DNA of 64,000 nt from Rhodospirillales bacterium (GTDB lineage: Bacteria; Pseudomonadota; Alphaproteobacteria; Rhodospirillales; WMHbin7): contig JACRPC010000011.1 of the NCBI GenBank assembly GCA_016214125.1, positions 62,001 through 126,000 on the forward strand, given 5' to 3'. Shown in pieces: positions 62,066 to 64,000 of this stretch. The position numbers and the translations under genes were made by a program. Within the stretch, counting starts at the first letter, position 1. Each line of letters begins with the position of its first letter. Below the pieces are notes generated by a model. That model ran no database searches. It was not told the origin of the DNA and saw only the letters and a program-made list of their open reading frames with translations.

Positions 62066-62091
62066 TGATTGCGTTTGCACGCAACGCGGGC

Positions 62092-62892
62092 TTACAGGGC
62101 CGCCTTCTTCTCGACGTAGCCCATCTGGCGCGACAGCGCCTTGGTGGCGTGCAGAAGGCGGCGCGCGATCGGGCCTTCGAAGCGGGCGTCGATCAGATTC
62201 ATGTCGCCAATCACCGTGATGACGGCGCTCACCTGGCCCTCGTGATCGAAAATCGGCGCCGCGAAGCCGCCGAAGCCGCGCAGCACATGGCCCAGGGCGC
62301 GCGACACGCCGTGGCGGCGAGCCTCCTCGACGACGCTCCAATCGAAGAGGGCCGGCTGGCCGCGCGCCTTTGCCAGTTCCAGCCGTTTCAGCTCCGGCTT
62401 GACCAGGGGATCGGTCACCACCCTGGGCAGGAAGGCCAGAAAGGCGCGGCCGGTGGCCGAGATCAGCATCGGCATCACCGTGCCGACCTTGACCTCGACC
62501 GGCACCAGATTGGCGCCTTCCAGCCGGGCGATCACCGTCGGCCCCAGATTGCCCCACACCGACAGAAAGACCGTATGACCGGTGGCGTCGACCAGATCGT
62601 ACATGGCGGCCCGGGCGGCGGTGAGCAGATCGATGTGCGCCAGGGCGGCCAAGCCAAGGCGCAGGGCGCCCGGCCCCAGCCCGTAGCGGTTGGTCACCGG
62701 GTCCTGGGCCACCAGCCCGACGCGGGCCAAGCTCACCAGATAGGAATGGGCCTTGCTGGCGCTCATGCCGGCGGCCTTGGCGACCTCGCCCAGCGGCAGG
62801 GGTCCGCGCGCATGCTCCAGCACCCGAAGCACCGCATAGCCGACCTCGATCGACTGGATTCCCTTCTGCGCCCGCTTGACGGCCACGCCCAC
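62092..62892 (-). CDS. IclR-family transcriptional regulator
   Basis: 266 residues with GTG start at 62892 (a second GTG at 62886 is equally possible). Winged helix at about 12-75 (IEVGYAVLRVLEHARGPLPLGEVAKAAGMSASKAHSYLVSL) and the IclR ligand-binding domain after that (ATGHTVFLSVWGN, VGTVMPMLISATGRAFLAFLP, FAAPIFDHEGQVSAVITVIG). It likely senses a small carboxylate or aromatic compound and controls the UroD-like and binding-protein genes downstream on the same strand, through the three-half-site motif. Confidence 0.9.
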   Translation of the reverse strand: MGVAVKRAQKGIQSIEVGYAVLRVLEHARGPLPLGEVAKAAGMSASKAHSYLVSLARVGLVAQDPVTNRYGLGPGALRLGLAALAHIDLLTAARAAMYDLVDATGHTVFLSVWGNLGPTVIARLEGANLVPVEVKVGTVMPMLISATGRAFLAFLPRVVTDPLVKPELKRLELAKARGQPALFDWSVVEEARRHGVSRALGHVLRGFGGFAAPIFDHEGQVSAVITVIGDMNLIDARFEGPIARRLLHATKALSRQMGYVEKKAAL

Positions 62893-62943
62893 CCCCCGGC
62901 GATTCCTGCTTAGCGCCTGTTATCGCACCGGGTGGGCGCCAAC

Positions 62944-62986
62944 ACAAAAAGAAAACGCCCCACCCCGGCCGAACCGGGATGGGGCG
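62944..62986 (-). terminator. Intrinsic terminator of the second binding-protein gene
   Basis: On the minus strand a 13-bp stem starting CGCCCCA and ending TGGGGCG (one G-T pair) closes a 5-nt loop and is followed by TTTTCTTTTT. It lies 15 nt behind the stop of the binding-protein gene and ahead of the IclR gene, so the two are separately transcribed. Confidence 0.88.
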
Positions 62987-63001
62987 CTGGAAAGGCCAAC
63001 G

Positions 63002-64000
63002 CTATTCGCTAAGCACAAACTTGCCGTTCTTCACCTCGACCATGCGCAGCGCCTGGGCGTCGATGCCCAGATGGTCGGTGGGCGAAAGGTGGAAGGTGCC
63101 GCCGACCCCGACATAGCCCGAGGTCTTCTCGATCTCGTCGCGCACCTTGGCCTTGTCGGTGGTGCCGGCGCGCCGGATGGCGGCCAAGGTCATATGCAGG
63201 GAGTCATAGGCGTAGCCGGCATAGGCCGAGGCATCGTCCTTGTAGACTTCGCGGTAGCTCTTGATGAACTCCTGCATCGTCTTCTTCTGCGGATCGCTGT
63301 CGGGAAGCTGATCGGCGACGATGACGCCGGCCGCCGACATCCGCACCCCCTCGGCCGCCTCGCCGGCCAGACGGATGAATTCGACGGTGGCGACGCCGTG
63401 GGTGTGGTAGAGCGGGGCGGTGATGCCGAGCTGGCGATAGTTCTTGGTGACGATCGCCGGGCTTTGGCCGAAGCCCCAGACGACCACCGCCTGCACGCCG
63501 GGCGTGTTCTTGATCCGGGTGAGCTGGGCGGTCATGTCCGGATCGCGCGGGTTGTAGAATTCGTCGGCGATCACGTCGATGCCGTAATTGCCCTTCACCT
63601 TCAGCGCTTCGTCATGGCCCGATTTGCCGATGCCGACATTCTCGGAGATCATGCCGATCTTCGAAATGCCGCGCTTCTTCATTTCGGCAAAGATCTTTTC
63701 GTTCGACATGCGGTCGGTGTGCGCGTTCTTGAAGATCCATTTGCGCACCGGCTCGATCGGCAGCACCGAACCCGACAGGTTGAAGAAGGGCATGCCGGCC
63801 TGCTCCATCAAGGGCAGCACGGTCATGACGATGGCGGTGGTCGAGCCGCCGACGATGACGTCGACCTTGTCGTTCTCGATCAGCCGCTTGGCGAAGCTGG
63901 TGGACCGCTCGGGGTTGCCGGCGTCGTCATACATGATCAACTCGATCTTGCGGCCGTTGATTCCGCCCGCCTTGTTAATCTTGGCGATCTCCATTTCGAT
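63002..64000 (-). CDS. ABC transporter substrate-binding protein, LivJ type, 5' truncated
   Basis: The frame is open to the window edge, so the N-terminus with its signal peptide is missing; at least 332 residues are present. Periplasmic binding protein family 6 traits: INKAGGINGRKIELIMYDDAGNPERS, VDVIVGGSTTAIVMTVLPLMEQAGMPFF, KIGMISENVGIGKSGHDEAL, AVVVWGFGQSPAIVTKNYRQLG and YAGYAYDSLHMTLAAIRRAG. Members of this group bind amino acids or aromatic acids. It is a different paralogue from the protein at 59379, so two related transport systems lie around the IclR/UroD genes. Confidence 0.88.
   Translation of the reverse strand: MEMEIAKINKAGGINGRKIELIMYDDAGNPERSTSFAKRLIENDKVDVIVGGSTTAIVMTVLPLMEQAGMPFFNLSGSVLPIEPVRKWIFKNAHTDRMSNEKIFAEMKKRGISKIGMISENVGIGKSGHDEALKVKGNYGIDVIADEFYNPRDPDMTAQLTRIKNTPGVQAVVVWGFGQSPAIVTKNYRQLGITAPLYHTHGVATVEFIRLAGEAAEGVRMSAAGVIVADQLPDSDPQKKTMQEFIKSYREVYKDDASAYAGYAYDSLHMTLAAIRRAGTTDKAKVRDEIEKTSGYVGVGGTFHLSPTDHLGIDAQALRMVEVKNGKFVLSE

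Overview
The window is a 64 kb, GC-rich, gene-dense piece of an alphaproteobacterial chromosome, most likely from the Rhodospirillales (Magnetospirillum/Phaeospirillum-like). The main reasons are the complete oxidative-type dsr operon, the flavocytochrome c sulfide dehydrogenase, the bc1 complex and several alphaproteobacterial DUF families. Both ends are cut inside genes. No tRNA, rRNA, CRISPR array, insertion sequence or prophage was seen. Taxonomy is inferred from gene content only.

Layout. 1-3.2 kb: tail of an Alph_Pro_TM-like membrane protein, then fccA-fccB (sulfide dehydrogenase) and a NapC/NirT tetraheme cytochrome. 3.4-11 kb: ordinary housekeeping and signalling genes (orphan receiver, FAA hydrolase, MarR, GT4 glycosyltransferase, RluA-type pseudouridine synthase, DUF1491, receiver protein, HIT hydrolase, homocysteine S-methyltransferase with a possible 22-codon leader). 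11-20.7 kb, minus strand: a MoxR-DUF58-BatA/DUF4159 cluster ending in a 993-residue membrane coiled-coil protein that contains 27 exact 25-residue repeats. 20.7-24.5 kb: DUF1285, NUDIX, CCA-adding enzyme, an SGNH protein without its serine, TrmL. 24.6-27.3 kb: petABC with a strong terminator. 27.3-33.7 kb: mtnP, a diguanylate cyclase, then mtnA overlapping an aldolase-dehydrogenase fusion, which suggests a DHAP-type shunt for methylthioadenosine or 5'-deoxyadenosine. 33.8-39.7 kb: EAL protein, thioesterase, PdxY-like kinase, winged-helix protein, OGT/SPINDLY-like glycosyltransferase, and a 68-bp palindromic repeat.

39.8-51.5 kb, minus strand: dsrABEFHCMKLJOPN in the Allochromatium vinosum order, with the signature cysteines in place; this is a sulfur-oxidation system. 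It is flanked on the other side by a TauD/TfdA-like gene with a small partner, and by a CbiX-type sirohydrochlorin chelatase that could supply siroheme. 53.9-59.4 kb: a signalling cluster made of a receiver, a PAS/pseudo-histidine-kinase/DnaQ-exonuclease fusion, a CbrX-like small membrane protein and a CbrA-like symporter-histidine kinase. 59.4-64 kb, minus strand: two branched-chain-type substrate-binding proteins, a UroD-like methyltransferase-family protein and an IclR regulator with a three-half-site operator candidate.

Together, fccAB would oxidise sulfide to stored sulfur or polysulfide, rDsr would oxidise that sulfur to sulfite in the cytoplasm, DsrMKJOP and NapC-like cytochromes would exchange electrons with the quinone pool and periplasm, and petABC would link quinol to cytochrome c.
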